This document shows, in pieces, positions 1 through 7,700 of a DNA stretch of 26,465 bases; positions within the stretch are counted from its first letter, which is position 1; the number at the start of each line of letters is the position of its first letter. The notes below the pieces were generated by a model. That model had not been told where the DNA came from. It saw only the letters and a list, made by a program, of their open reading frames with translations, and did no database searches. The translations under genes were made by a program, and so were the position numbers. This DNA is from UBA11540 sp003445125 (lineage in GTDB: Bacteria; Bacillota; Clostridia; Oscillospirales; Ruminococcaceae): assembly GCA_937899435.1 (NCBI GenBank), contig CALBQG010000117.1, positions 1 through 26,465 of the forward strand. The letters are read 5' to 3'.

Positions 1-1290
1 ATCGCCCGCCGACGCCTGCCCGCGCAGTGCCGTCACCAGCGCATCCCGATCCTCCACCCAAAACGCCTTGCCGCCGTTTTCCTCACAGCCGCGCTGCATC
101 ATGCGGGCTTCGTCGCCGTAGCAGAGCAGCAGGTCGATTTTCTTCTGCGCGCAGAGCTTTCCGATATTGAAGTGAGCGGTCTTGCTGATGCTTCCCAGCT
201 CCAGCATATCCCCCAGCACGGCAATCCGCTTTCCGGACATGGTCGCCAGGGTATTGATCGCCGCCTCCATGGAATCGGGGCTGGCGTTATAGCAATCCTC
301 CACTACCGTAATGCCGCGCACTTCGGTGATTTTCTGGCGCATTCCGCTCGGCGCATAGTGCGAAAGACCGCGCACAATGGCGTCGTCACTCATTGCAAAC
401 ACTTTTCCCACACAAAACGCCGCCAAAGCATTATAGACATTATGCACGCCGATGCACGGGATTTTTGCGTGAACCGTGTGATTTTCAAACACGATATCAA
501 ACTGTGTTTCGCCGTTTTCTTCGGTGATATTCCTGCCGCGGACGTCTGCGTCGTGTTCGATTCCGTAGCGCATCATCGGATGACCGACCTCTTTCACGGT
601 GGAAAGCAGATCGTTGTCGGTGTTGAGAATCAGCGTTCCGCCGGGCTTGAGTCCGTCAAGAATCTCCAGCTTTGCCAGCAGAATATTGTCCCGCGTTTTC
701 AGGTTTTCCAGATGCGACACGCCGATCATCGTGATGACCGCCGCATCCGGCTGTGTCGCCTCGCTCAGCGCGTGAATCTCCCCGCGGTCGCTCATGCCCA
801 TTTCAATGACCGCCGCTTCGCAGGTGCGATCCAGGGAGAGAAGCGTTTTCGGAAGTCCGATCTGATTGTTGAGGTTGCCTTCGGTTTTTCTTGTGCGAAA
901 CGACTCGCTCAGCACCGCCCAGATCATTTCCTTGGTCGTGGTTTTTCCCACGCTGCCCGTCACGCCCACGATTTTTGCGGGAAGGGTTTCCCGATAAGCC
1001 CGTGCCAGCTGAAGCAGCGCCCGATCCGTGCGTTCTACGAGAATCAGGTTTTCGTGTGACGGGGACAACGGCACATTGCCCTTTTCGGCAATGCAGGCGC
1101 ACGCGCCTTTGGCAAACGCCTCACCCACAAAACGGTTGCCGTCGAAATTTTCCCCCTTCAGTGCAAGAAACAAACTGTTTTCGGGAACATTTCTTGAATC
1201 GGTGGTCACTGCGGACACCGTTTTTTCACAAAAGTTTTCGCACTCCCCGCCCACCGCGGCAAGCACCTCGCTGAGTTTCATCGGTTCCAT
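1..1290 (-). CDS. murF: UDP-N-acetylmuramoyl-tripeptide--D-alanyl-D-alanine ligase MurF (3' end cut by window)
   Basis: Cytoplasmic Mur ligase that uses ATP to add D-Ala-D-Ala to UDP-MurNAc-tripeptide, the last soluble step in building the stem pentapeptide. My own translation of the minus strand gives 430 uninterrupted codons with no stop before the left edge, so roughly the last 20-30 residues are missing. Seen: an N-terminal Mur domain (TTDSRNVPENSLFLALKG, about residues 29-46), the ATP P-loop TGSVGKTTTKEM (about 111-122), and EGNLNNQIGLP and YNASPDSMEAA blocks typical of MurF. The ATG at 1288-1290 directly abuts the murE stop codon, with an AGGAAG ribosome site about 10 nt upstream; a second in-frame ATG lies three codons on (MEPMKL). 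It is the most distal visible gene of the dcw operon, so translation is probably coupled to murE. Identification is firm. Confidence 0.96.
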   Translation of the reverse strand, partial: MEPMKLSEVLAAVGGECENFCEKTVSAVTTDSRNVPENSLFLALKGENFDGNRFVGEAFAKGACACIAEKGNVPLSPSHENLILVERTDRALLQLARAYRETLPAKIVGVTGSVGKTTTKEMIWAVLSESFRTRKTEGNLNNQIGLPKTLLSLDRTCEAAVIEMGMSDRGEIHALSEATQPDAAVITMIGVSHLENLKTRDNILLAKLEILDGLKPGGTLILNTDNDLLSTVKEVGHPMMRYGIEHDADVRGRNITEENGETQFDIVFENHTVHAKIPCIGVHNVYNALAAFCVGKVFAMSDDAIVRGLSHYAPSGMRQKITEVRGITVVEDCYNASPDSMEAAINTLATMSGKRIAVLGDMLELGSISKTAHFNIGKLCAQKKIDLLLCYGDEARMMQRGCEENGGKAFWVEDRDALVTALRGQASAGD

Positions 1291-2757
1291 TTATTTTGCA
1301 CTTCCTATTCCCTGTTCACGGATGATCCGCTCCACGATCTGCCGTTCGTCAAAGCAGACCGTTCCGAAATCCAACACCTGATAATCCTCATGTCCTTTTC
1401 CCGCCAGCACCAGCAGGTCGCCTTTTTTCATATGCCCGATTGCCCATTCAATCGCCGAAAAACGGTCGGGAATGGTGACATACGGCGTTTTATACTCCTT
1501 GAATCCCGGCAGTGCGTCCCGGATGATCTTTTCGGGATCCTCCCGCCGCGGGTTGTCGGAGGTCAGAATCACAAAATCCGCGTTCTGCGCCGCCGCCGCG
1601 GTCATCATCGGACGTTTTTTCGCGTCGCGGTTTCCTGCGCATCCGAACAGGATACACAGCCGCCGTTTTCCGCAGAAGCTGCGGCACGCCTGTAAGATTT
1701 TCTGAATTCCGTCGGGCGTATGCGCGTAATCGCACAAAATAGTGTAATTTTCGTCGCTGTACAGCACTTCCGCTCTCCCGCGCACGCCCTTGCACGCGGC
1801 AATTCCCGCCGCACATCCGGGAAGGTCGATTCCCGCCGCCATCGCGGTGGTCACCGCCGTCATCGCGTTGGACACGGAAAACGGTCCGGGCATTTTGAAG
1901 GAAATCCGTTCAATGGCTTCCCTCCCCACAAAGGCAAATTTCACCCCGTCCGCAAAATAGCGCGGGTCTTTTGCCGTGAAGTCCGCCGCGTCGCAGGCAG
2001 CGGAAAAGGTCAGCAGCTTCACATCCGTGCCTTTCAGCCGCTCGCACAGGCGCCGTCCGTAACTGTCATCCCAATTGATAATCGCGGTTTTGCACTGCGA
2101 AAACAGGCGGGCTTTGGCTTCAAAATAGTTTTCCATGGTTTTATGATAATCCAGATGATCCTGCGTCAGATTGGTGAACGCCGCTACGTCAAATACGCAG
2201 CCGTCCAGCCGATGCTGATCCAGCGCATGGGAGGAAACCTCCATCACCGCATATTCGCCCCCCGCCTGCACCATCCGCGCAAACAGCGCGTGAAGCTCCA
2301 TCGGGTCGGGCGTGGTATGTTTGGCGGGAATATACAGATCGCCGATGAAATTGCCCACCGTGCCGATCAATCCCGTTTTGTGTCCGTTATACTCCAGAAT
2401 ATCCCGCACGACGCCTGTAACGGTCGTTTTTCCGTTGGTTCCCGTCACGCCGATCAGCTTCATTTTGCGGGAAGGATAGCCGAAATACGCGCTGCACATC
2501 ATGGCATACGCAGAACGCGTGTTTTTCACCAGAATCTGTTCTTTCAGCCCCAGATCGCGCTCGACCACCACGGCGCGCGCGCCCTTTTTCAGCACATCTT
2601 CGGCAAATTCGTGTCCGTCGATCGTGAAGCCTTTGATGCACACGAACACACTGTTTTCCACCATCGCATCGCGGGAATCTCCCGTCAGTGCCGAGACTTC
2701 AAAGTCCTGCACGGTTGTGCTGTGTTCTACCTCGCGGAGCAGTTCCGATAAAAGCAT
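1291..2757 (-). CDS. murE: UDP-N-acetylmuramoyl-L-alanyl-D-glutamate--2,6-diaminopimelate ligase MurE
   Basis: Cytoplasmic ATP-dependent ligase that adds the third amino acid to UDP-MurNAc-L-Ala-D-Glu. The 488-residue length is normal for the family. Seen: N-terminal Mur domain with TGDSRDAM (about 25-32), P-loop GVTGTNGKTTV (103-113), HTTPDP and MEVSSHALDQHRL (substrate and metal region), YFEAKARLF containing the lysine expected to be carbamylated (K215), CDYAHTPD in the C-terminal domain, and DNPRREDP at 401-408. In this family DNPR marks meso-diaminopimelate specificity, whereas lysine-adding enzymes carry DNPA-like motifs, so the wall is predicted to be A1-gamma type. The gene lies 24 nt after the PBP gene and abuts murF, consistent with one operon. 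Identification is firm; substrate choice rests on the motif. Confidence 0.97.
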   Translation of the reverse strand: MLLSELLREVEHSTTVQDFEVSALTGDSRDAMVENSVFVCIKGFTIDGHEFAEDVLKKGARAVVVERDLGLKEQILVKNTRSAYAMMCSAYFGYPSRKMKLIGVTGTNGKTTVTGVVRDILEYNGHKTGLIGTVGNFIGDLYIPAKHTTPDPMELHALFARMVQAGGEYAVMEVSSHALDQHRLDGCVFDVAAFTNLTQDHLDYHKTMENYFEAKARLFSQCKTAIINWDDSYGRRLCERLKGTDVKLLTFSAACDAADFTAKDPRYFADGVKFAFVGREAIERISFKMPGPFSVSNAMTAVTTAMAAGIDLPGCAAGIAACKGVRGRAEVLYSDENYTILCDYAHTPDGIQKILQACRSFCGKRRLCILFGCAGNRDAKKRPMMTAAAAQNADFVILTSDNPRREDPEKIIRDALPGFKEYKTPYVTIPDRFSAIEWAIGHMKKGDLLVLAGKGHEDYQVLDFGTVCFDERQIVERIIREQGIGSAK

Positions 2758-2781
2758 GATACTACCCTTTCTTCGTCAAAA

Positions 2782-5028
2782 TCAATGCAATTCGTCCGTG
2801 GTCACAAATTCCACCGTGATCACCGTACCGGGCGCCACTTTTTCGCCCGCTTCTATGGACTGGGACACCGCCTTGGTGTTGCCCTGTGAAATATCGATGC
2901 CCGAAATTCGGATATTGAGGTTTTTGTTGGTCAGTGCCTTGCTCGCCTGCTGTCCCGAAAGTCCGATCACATTCGGCACCGTCACGGTTTCCTCCGTCGC
3001 CGAAGCGTCGGTATAAAGCACCACCGTGCCGCCCTTGATCAGCGGTTCGCCCGCGCCGGGCACCTGTTTAACCACCTTTTCGCCTTCGCCGATCGTTTTT
3101 ACCGCGAAGCCCTGACTTTTCAGCGTATTGGACGCTTCATACGGATTTTCTCCCAAAAGATACGGCACACTCATTTCCATCGAACTGAGTTCGTCCTCCG
3201 AATACTGCGGCTCGATGCCGAGATACGGCAGAATGTCCGCCAGAATATTTCCGACCACAGGAGAGGCGATGACGCTTCCGTACACGCTGTCGCTGTGCGG
3301 TTCGTCCAGTGCAAGCAGCACGGCAACCTGCGGATCGTCTGCGGGCGCAAAGCCCAAAAACGACGAGATACGGGCGCTCTTGTCGCCGCTGTCCAATTTC
3401 TCGGACGTACCGGTTTTTCCGCCGATGCGATAGCCCTTGACCTTCGCATAGCGTCCGCTTCCCAGTTCAACGACCTGTTCCAGGAAATTTGCCATTTGTT
3501 TGGAGGTATCCTCGGAAACCACCTGCCGCACCACCTGCGGAGACGTGACCTCCACGATATTTCCGTCGGAATCCAGCTGCTGCTCCACAATATACGGCTT
3601 CATCAGATTTCCGCCGTTGAGAATGCCGGAAATTGCCGTGATAAGCTGAATCGGCGTGACCTTAAACGTCTGTCCGAACGCCGAGGACGACAGGTAGCTC
3701 AAGCTCTCGCTGCCCAATTCCGTCAGGCTGTGCAGGCTGTGCACCAGTCCCGAATTGTCCGCCTCGCCGGGAATATCGATTCCCGTTTTCTTGTTCAGAC
3801 CGAAGTTGTCAAAATACTTGTAAAACAGCGCGCCGCCCAGCTTCTGACCGATCATGATGAACGCCGGGTTGCAGGAGTTCTGAAGCGTCTGCGCCAGTGT
3901 CTGCGTGCCGTGATTTCTCGGATACCGCCAGCATTTGATATTATTGCCTGCCACGTTGATATATCCGTTGCAGGTGAACGTGGAATTGGCGGTCACCACA
4001 TTTTCTTCCAGTGCCGAAGAAGCGGTGATAATCTTGAAAACCGAACCCGGTTCATACGGATCGGACACCGCTTTATTCCGCCATTGCAGCTCCTGCTCGA
4101 TTTTCAGCTGCGCATAATATTCGTCCGAACCTTTTTCCAGTTCGTCCAGCCGTTTCTGCGCGTTGGGATCATAGATTACAAACGGTTCGTTCGGATCGTA
4201 ATCGCCCTTGGTAGACATGGCAAGCACGCGTCCGGTCTTGATTTCCATGACAATGCAGAACGCACGGTTGCGCACGTCATGCTCTTTGACTGCGGTTTCC
4301 AGGTGCTTTTCCACAAACATCTGAATCACCGAATTGATTGTCAGTACCAGACTGTTGCCGTTTTTGGCTTCAAACATCTGCTCGTATTTGTACGGCATAT
4401 CGCTGCCCCATGCGTTTTTCGCCGAAACAATCCGTCCGGGCGTTCCGCTGAGGATCTTGTTGTAATACGACTCGATTCCGCTCAGACCCGTATTATCCTC
4501 GCCGACAAAGCCCAGCACGGTGGACGCCAGCTTCCCGTACGGGTAATACCGTTTGGTATCCTCCTCCAGGCTAATGCCGCCTTTGATTTTTTCGTCCAGA
4601 ATAAACTGGCGCACGCGGTCGGCATCCTCATCCTCGATTCGTTTTTTTACAATCTGATAGTAGCTCTTTTCCTTCTTTGCTTTCTCGTAGATTTTGTCGT
4701 AATCCACGCCGAGAATCTCCGAAAGTCCCTGTGCAATCGTCTTTGCCGCCTCGTCCGACTTGATATTCACCGGCACGAGATACACCGTCCACACCGTGGC
4801 GCTTTTGGCAAGCTCGTTGCCGAGCGAATCGTAGATCGTCCCGCGATTGGGCGCGATGGACGTGACCTTGAACTGCTGCTGGGACGCTTTTTTCTTGTAT
4901 TCCTCGTAGTTAATCAGGTTCAGATACGCCAGACGCGCAATCAGCACGCCCGTAATCACAAACACCATGACGAAACTGATGAATTGAATCCGCCGACGCA
5001 TCGACAGATTGGGAGCTTTCCCCGCCAA
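2782..5028 (-). CDS. Class B penicillin-binding protein, FtsI/PbpB/SpoVD type, with two PASTA domains
   Basis: Membrane-anchored D,D-transpeptidase that cross-links septal (or spore cortex) peptidoglycan outside the membrane. In 748 residues: a short basic cytoplasmic tail, one membrane segment (about 14-36), a PBP dimerisation domain with APNRGTIYD (59-67), then the transpeptidase with all three active-site motifs: SVFK (S329-K332), SCN (385-387) and KTG (538-540). Two PASTA repeats follow (about 619-675 and 681-744). B. subtilis has two genes here, pbpB (two PASTA) and spoVD (one PASTA). This locus has a single gene with the PbpB-like domain count, so it may serve division, sporulation or both. 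The start is a TTG preceded by a strong AAAGGAGAGG site; an internal ATG at codon 10 has no comparable site. Family is certain; the division-versus-sporulation role is open. Confidence 0.95.
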   Translation of the reverse strand: MAGKAPNLSMRRRIQFISFVMVFVITGVLIARLAYLNLINYEEYKKKASQQQFKVTSIAPNRGTIYDSLGNELAKSATVWTVYLVPVNIKSDEAAKTIAQGLSEILGVDYDKIYEKAKKEKSYYQIVKKRIEDEDADRVRQFILDEKIKGGISLEEDTKRYYPYGKLASTVLGFVGEDNTGLSGIESYYNKILSGTPGRIVSAKNAWGSDMPYKYEQMFEAKNGNSLVLTINSVIQMFVEKHLETAVKEHDVRNRAFCIVMEIKTGRVLAMSTKGDYDPNEPFVIYDPNAQKRLDELEKGSDEYYAQLKIEQELQWRNKAVSDPYEPGSVFKIITASSALEENVVTANSTFTCNGYINVAGNNIKCWRYPRNHGTQTLAQTLQNSCNPAFIMIGQKLGGALFYKYFDNFGLNKKTGIDIPGEADNSGLVHSLHSLTELGSESLSYLSSSAFGQTFKVTPIQLITAISGILNGGNLMKPYIVEQQLDSDGNIVEVTSPQVVRQVVSEDTSKQMANFLEQVVELGSGRYAKVKGYRIGGKTGTSEKLDSGDKSARISSFLGFAPADDPQVAVLLALDEPHSDSVYGSVIASPVVGNILADILPYLGIEPQYSEDELSSMEMSVPYLLGENPYEASNTLKSQGFAVKTIGEGEKVVKQVPGAGEPLIKGGTVVLYTDASATEETVTVPNVIGLSGQQASKALTNKNLNIRISGIDISQGNTKAVSQSIEAGEKVAPGTVITVEFVTTDELH

Positions 5029-5033
5029 CGCGA

Positions 5034-5043
5034 CCTCTCCTTT
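5034..5043 (-). promoter_or_regulatory. Ribosome-binding site that fixes the TTG start of the PBP gene
   Basis: The minus strand reads AAAGGAGAGG followed by TCGCG and then TTG. GGAG sits 8 nt from TTG, the usual distance, and the TTG reading adds the basic N-terminal tail expected before the membrane anchor. Confidence 0.7.
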
Positions 5044-5058
5044 CGGATGATTTGGAAA

Positions 5059-5085
5059 AGCGGCGAGGCAGACTGCCCCGCCGCT
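5059..5085 (-). terminator. Terminator-like hairpin between ftsL and the PBP gene
   Basis: On the minus strand a 7-bp stem (AGCGGCG with CGCCGCT) and a further 5-bp inner stem (GGCAG/CTGCC), separated by one C·A mismatch, fold into a tight hairpin followed by TTTTCC. It lies in the 102-nt gap between ftsL and the PBP gene, inside the otherwise compact dcw operon. The T-run is short, so partial termination, attenuation or an RNA-processing site is more likely than full termination. Confidence 0.45.
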
Positions 5086-5130
5086 GACGTTCTTATAATT
5101 ATGCGGATTGTTCGGGCTTTATGAAGCGGT

Positions 5131-5586
5131 TCAGCCGAATATCCGGTTCCACAGGCTCTTGACGAAGCTTTCTTCCTTCTGCACATTGACTGCCACTTCG
5201 TCCTGCTGCTCAATACTGATCAGTTCCACCTGATACTGTTCGATTTTATTCATATTCAAGTTTTGCGTAGCGTATTCTTCAATCGCGCCGATCGACATCT
5301 TGCGGTTGAGTTCCATTTCCAGACGCGTCTGCTCATTATTCAGTTCTTCCAGTTCCCGATTGGCGGCATTGATCTGCGCCGTGACCTCGGACAACGCGAC
5401 CTGTGTATACAGCAGCGTGCCCGCCATCGCAACCAGCACCAGTCCGAGCATGATCAGTTTAATCGGCGACAGGTTCAGGACCGTCTGTTTTTTCGGGAGC
5501 TTTACCTCTTCAAGCTTCGGTCGCTTTTCCTGTTCCTCGAACAGGGAAAGGTCGTAAGCAGCATTGGAAGCATAAGACGGACTCAT
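5131..5586 (-). CDS. ftsL: Cell division protein FtsL-like (single-pass coiled-coil septal protein)
   Basis: Small bitopic septum protein that, in known systems, forms a complex with FtsB/DivIC and FtsQ/DivIB and helps activate the FtsW-FtsI synthase. Seen in 151 residues: a charged cytoplasmic N-terminus (1-40), one membrane segment (about 42-61, IKLIMLGLVLVAMAGTLLY), and an extracellular leucine-zipper-like helix (about 63-98, ANRELEELNNEQTRLEMEL). A conserved-looking IEEYATQNLNMNKIEQYQV block (102-120) follows, as found at the end of FtsL/DivIC proteins. Position between rsmH and the FtsI-type PBP is exactly that of ftsL in Firmicutes. The ATG at 5584-5586 has GAGGAG 8 nt upstream and lies 16 nt after the rsmH stop. 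Sequence conservation in this family is poor, so the call leans on topology and position. Confidence 0.82.
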   Translation of the reverse strand: MSPSYASNAAYDLSLFEEQEKRPKLEEVKLPKKQTVLNLSPIKLIMLGLVLVAMAGTLLYTQVALSEVTAQINAANRELEELNNEQTRLEMELNRKMSIGAIEEYATQNLNMNKIEQYQVELISIEQQDEVAVNVQKEESFVKSLWNRIFG

Positions 5587-5602
5587 AGCAGTTCTCCTCT
5601 TT

Positions 5603-6526
5603 TTACAGTTTCTCGATCACGCGAAGTCTTGCACTGTGGCTTCTCGGATTTTCTTCAAGTTCCTTTTCGGAAGGTTCAATCGGTTTTTTCAACACGCCCT
5701 GCGGATGGTGTCCGCACACGCACACCGGAAAATCCGGCGGGCAAATGCAGCCTTTGGCAAGCGCGGCAAATTTTTGTTTCACCATACGGTCTTCCAGCGA
5801 ATGGAAGGTGATAATGGCAAAGCGACCGCCCGGGTTCAGACGGTCAAATGCGGTGTCCAGCACCTGAGACAAACAATCCAACTCGGAATTGACGGCAATG
5901 CGAATCGCCTGAAAGCTCCGTTTGGACGGATTTTTTCCTTCCCACCGCATTTTCGGAGGAAAGGACTGATTGATAATCTGTGACAACTGGGTTGTGGTTT
6001 CGATCGGTTGAATTTTTCGGTGTTTTTCAATCTGACACGCGATTTTATACGCAAATTTTTCTTCTCCGTATTCCCGAAGAATCCGCGCCAGCTCGTCCAC
6101 CGAGCAGTTATTGACAATATCATACGCGCTGGTGCCTTCCATGCTCATGCGCATATCCAGTTTTGCGTCCGCATGATAAGAAAAGCCGCGCTGTGCCTCA
6201 TCCAATTGATAAGAGGACACGCCCAAATCCAGCAAAATTCCGTCCACGCCGTCGATCTTCTGCTCATCCAGAACCTCGCACAAGCGGGAAAAATCGCTGT
6301 GAATCACCGTGGCATTGGGGTATTCCTTCAGGCGTTGTGTCGCAACGGCAACTGCCTGCGGATCCTTGTCCAAAGCAAGAAGTCTGCCCGAAGTCAGCCG
6401 TTTGGCAATTTCGCGGCTGTGTCCTGCGCCGCCCGCCGTGCCGTCCACATAGATGCCGTCGGGTTTTATGTTCAGTGCATCGATGCTCTCTTGAAGCAAA
6501 ACCGAGATATGTTTGAATTCTCCCAT
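5603..6526 (-). CDS. rsmH: 16S rRNA (cytosine(1402)-N(4))-methyltransferase RsmH (MraW)
   Basis: SAM-dependent methyltransferase that methylates the N4 of C1402 in 16S rRNA, in the ribosomal P site. The 307-residue length is typical. Seen: the start MGEFKHISVLLQES, the SAM-binding motif DGTAGGAGHS (28-37), LLALDKDPQA (49-58), DGILLDLGVSSYQLD with the following RGFSY, the PSKRSFQAIRIAVNSEL block and the FHSLEDRMVK block near the C-terminus, all hallmarks of this family. A CxC-containing segment (CICPPDFPVCVCGH) near the end is common in Firmicute members. It starts 9 nt after the mraZ stop, as in most dcw clusters. Identification is firm. Confidence 0.97.
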   Translation of the reverse strand: MGEFKHISVLLQESIDALNIKPDGIYVDGTAGGAGHSREIAKRLTSGRLLALDKDPQAVAVATQRLKEYPNATVIHSDFSRLCEVLDEQKIDGVDGILLDLGVSSYQLDEAQRGFSYHADAKLDMRMSMEGTSAYDIVNNCSVDELARILREYGEEKFAYKIACQIEKHRKIQPIETTTQLSQIINQSFPPKMRWEGKNPSKRSFQAIRIAVNSELDCLSQVLDTAFDRLNPGGRFAIITFHSLEDRMVKQKFAALAKGCICPPDFPVCVCGHHPQGVLKKPIEPSEKELEENPRSHSARLRVIEKL

Positions 6527-6535
6527 GGCGTCCCC

Positions 6536-6955
6536 TTAGAATCCCAGTTCTTCCATGGCGGTTTCAAGCGTCTCGGAGGACAGCTTGTCTCCCTCGGTCT
6601 CCCAGCGCTCCTTATCCCAGATCTCCGCCCGATAGGACGCGCCGATCACGACCAAGTCCTTTTCGATATGCGCATACTCGCGCAGGCGCTGAGAAAGAAG
6701 CACGCGTCCTTGTTTGTCCGCCTGCACTTCCATCGCGGAGGCAAACAGAAAACGTTGCAATGTTCTGCCCTTCGACAGCGGCAGTTCACGGATTTTTTCC
6801 TCCAGACGCTGCCATTCTTCTTTGGAATACACAAACAGGCATTCGTCGAGTCCCTTGGTGATGATAAAGCTCTCGCCGAGGTCGTCCCGCAATTTGGACG
6901 GAAAATTGAATCTTCCCTTCACATCGAGTGTGGAAGTATACTCCCCGATCAGCAT
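6536..6955 (-). CDS. mraZ: Transcriptional regulator MraZ
   Basis: DNA-binding protein of the dcw cluster, known in other bacteria to bind repeats upstream of its own gene and regulate the operon. It contains two tandem SpoVT/AbrB-like halves, each with the DxxxR signature: DVKGR (11-15) and DKQGR (80-84), within 139 residues. I place the start at the ATG of MLIGEYTSTL, because AAAGGTGG lies 8 nt upstream and homologues begin with this sequence. An in-frame GTG at 6965-6967 would add four residues but would sit inside that ribosome site. First gene of the operon, with a sigma-A promoter just upstream. Identification is firm; the start is likely. Confidence 0.95.
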   Translation of the reverse strand: MLIGEYTSTLDVKGRFNFPSKLRDDLGESFIITKGLDECLFVYSKEEWQRLEEKIRELPLSKGRTLQRFLFASAMEVQADKQGRVLLSQRLREYAHIEKDLVVIGASYRAEIWDKERWETEGDKLSSETLETAMEELGF

Positions 6956-6961
6956 TATCTT

Positions 6962-6976
6962 CACCACCTTTCCCCA
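6962..6976 (-). promoter_or_regulatory. Candidate MraZ-binding repeats upstream of mraZ
   Basis: On the minus strand TGGGG and TGGTG are separated by 5 nt, giving a 10-bp period, downstream of the promoter and overlapping the mraZ ribosome site. MraZ in E. coli recognises TGGGN repeats spaced by 5 nt, and in Mollicutes AAAGTG-type repeats; AAAGTGGGG here fits both. Autoregulation is inference. Confidence 0.5.
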
Positions 6977-6997
6977 CTTTTTGCCGCTTATACTATA

Positions 6998-7025
6998 ATT
7001 ATAAGGGTTTTTCAGAAAATTTCAA
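6998..7025 (-). promoter_or_regulatory. Sigma-A promoter of the mraZ/dcw operon
   Basis: Minus strand: -35 TTGAAA (7020-7025), 16-nt spacer, -10 TATAAT (6998-7003), a perfect -10 box about 43 nt before the mraZ ATG. The flanking DNA is very AT-rich. It is the only convincing promoter seen for the dcw genes in the window. Confidence 0.8.
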
Positions 7026-7117
7026 GCCCTTTTCAATAATTTTCACAATTTTTCTTCTGCCTTTTTTCGCGTTTTTCGGTATAAAATTCCTCATTTTCCT
7101 CTTTTTTCCAAAGAATC

Positions 7118-7152
7118 GGCGCGCCCCGTCTTTTGAAAAGACGGGGCGCGCC
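7118..7152 (-). terminator. Hairpin terminator after the peptidoglycan-binding gene unit
   Basis: Perfect 17-bp inverted repeat (GGCGCGCCCCGTCTTTT and its complement) with a very small loop, starting 5 nt past the stop of the gene at 7158. The downstream minus-strand sequence has only short T-runs, so it may act more as an RNA-stabilising or weak terminator structure. It separates the peptidoglycan-binding genes from the mraZ promoter. Confidence 0.65.
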
Positions 7153-7157
7153 CATTT

Positions 7158-7700
7158 TCATTCTTGCGGAACCGTTTCCCGATCGGTATATGCCGTGAAG
7201 GTTTTTTGCAGAAGATTCCAGGTGGTTTTGTCCACATTTCCCGTTTCCTTGAGTCCCGCCGCCTTCTGAAATTCCTTCACCGCATTCTTGACGTTTTGCG
7301 AATACGCCTCGCCCAACGACACATACGGCATATTTTCATATTTTTGGCTCAGGCGGTTAAGCATCAGCGCAATATAATGCGTCATCTCCGTTTCCGAATC
7401 CTCCTGCTCCACCACGTGATCCGTCGGAAACCACACGCCCTCCACGGTCTCCTCCTGCAAATCCACCACCAGGCGGTAGATCGCGTGGAGAAGCTCCCAT
7501 GTCGCATAGTCCACCGTTCCCGTTGTCGGGAGCTTGCCGAGTTTCTGAAATGCGGTGACCGCCTCGGTGGTTGCCGCGTCGTAAATGCCGTCCACGGCGA
7601 TTTGTTCAATCTCCGGATACACCGTCGAAAGCCGCAAAAGCCAGCGCTGCACATCGGTGATCGGCGTTTCTTCGGGACGTCCCAAAGCTCTTGATGTCAT
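7158..7700 (-). CDS. Protein with two peptidoglycan-binding (PG_binding_1) domains
   Basis: The 180 residues hold two PG_binding_1-type repeats and little else: about 15-75 (VDGIYDAATTEAVTAFQKLG then TGTVDYATWELL) and about 108-168 (LGEAYSQNVKNAVKEFQKAAG then TGNVDKTTWNLL). Such three-helix domains bind peptidoglycan. There is no catalytic domain, signal peptide or membrane segment. Its ATG overlaps the stop of the upstream SpoIID-like gene (ATGA), so the two are translationally coupled and probably needed in fixed ratio. Lack of an export signal fits a protein made in the mother cell and deposited on the developing spore, but nothing in the sequence proves this. A plausible role is a cortex- or wall-binding partner of the upstream enzyme. 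Confidence 0.85.
   Translation of the reverse strand: MTSRALGRPEETPITDVQRWLLRLSTVYPEIEQIAVDGIYDAATTEAVTAFQKLGKLPTTGTVDYATWELLHAIYRLVVDLQEETVEGVWFPTDHVVEQEDSETEMTHYIALMLNRLSQKYENMPYVSLGEAYSQNVKNAVKEFQKAAGLKETGNVDKTTWNLLQKTFTAYTDRETVPQE

Noticed and set aside
5086..5130. Promoter for the PBP gene (AT-rich CATAATTATAAG)
   Set aside because: No acceptable -35 at 16-18 nt, and any transcript would run at once into the hairpin at 5059-5085.
6956..6967. GTG start for mraZ four codons upstream
   Set aside because: It would lie within the ribosome-binding sequence AAAGGTGG that is properly spaced for the ATG at 6955.
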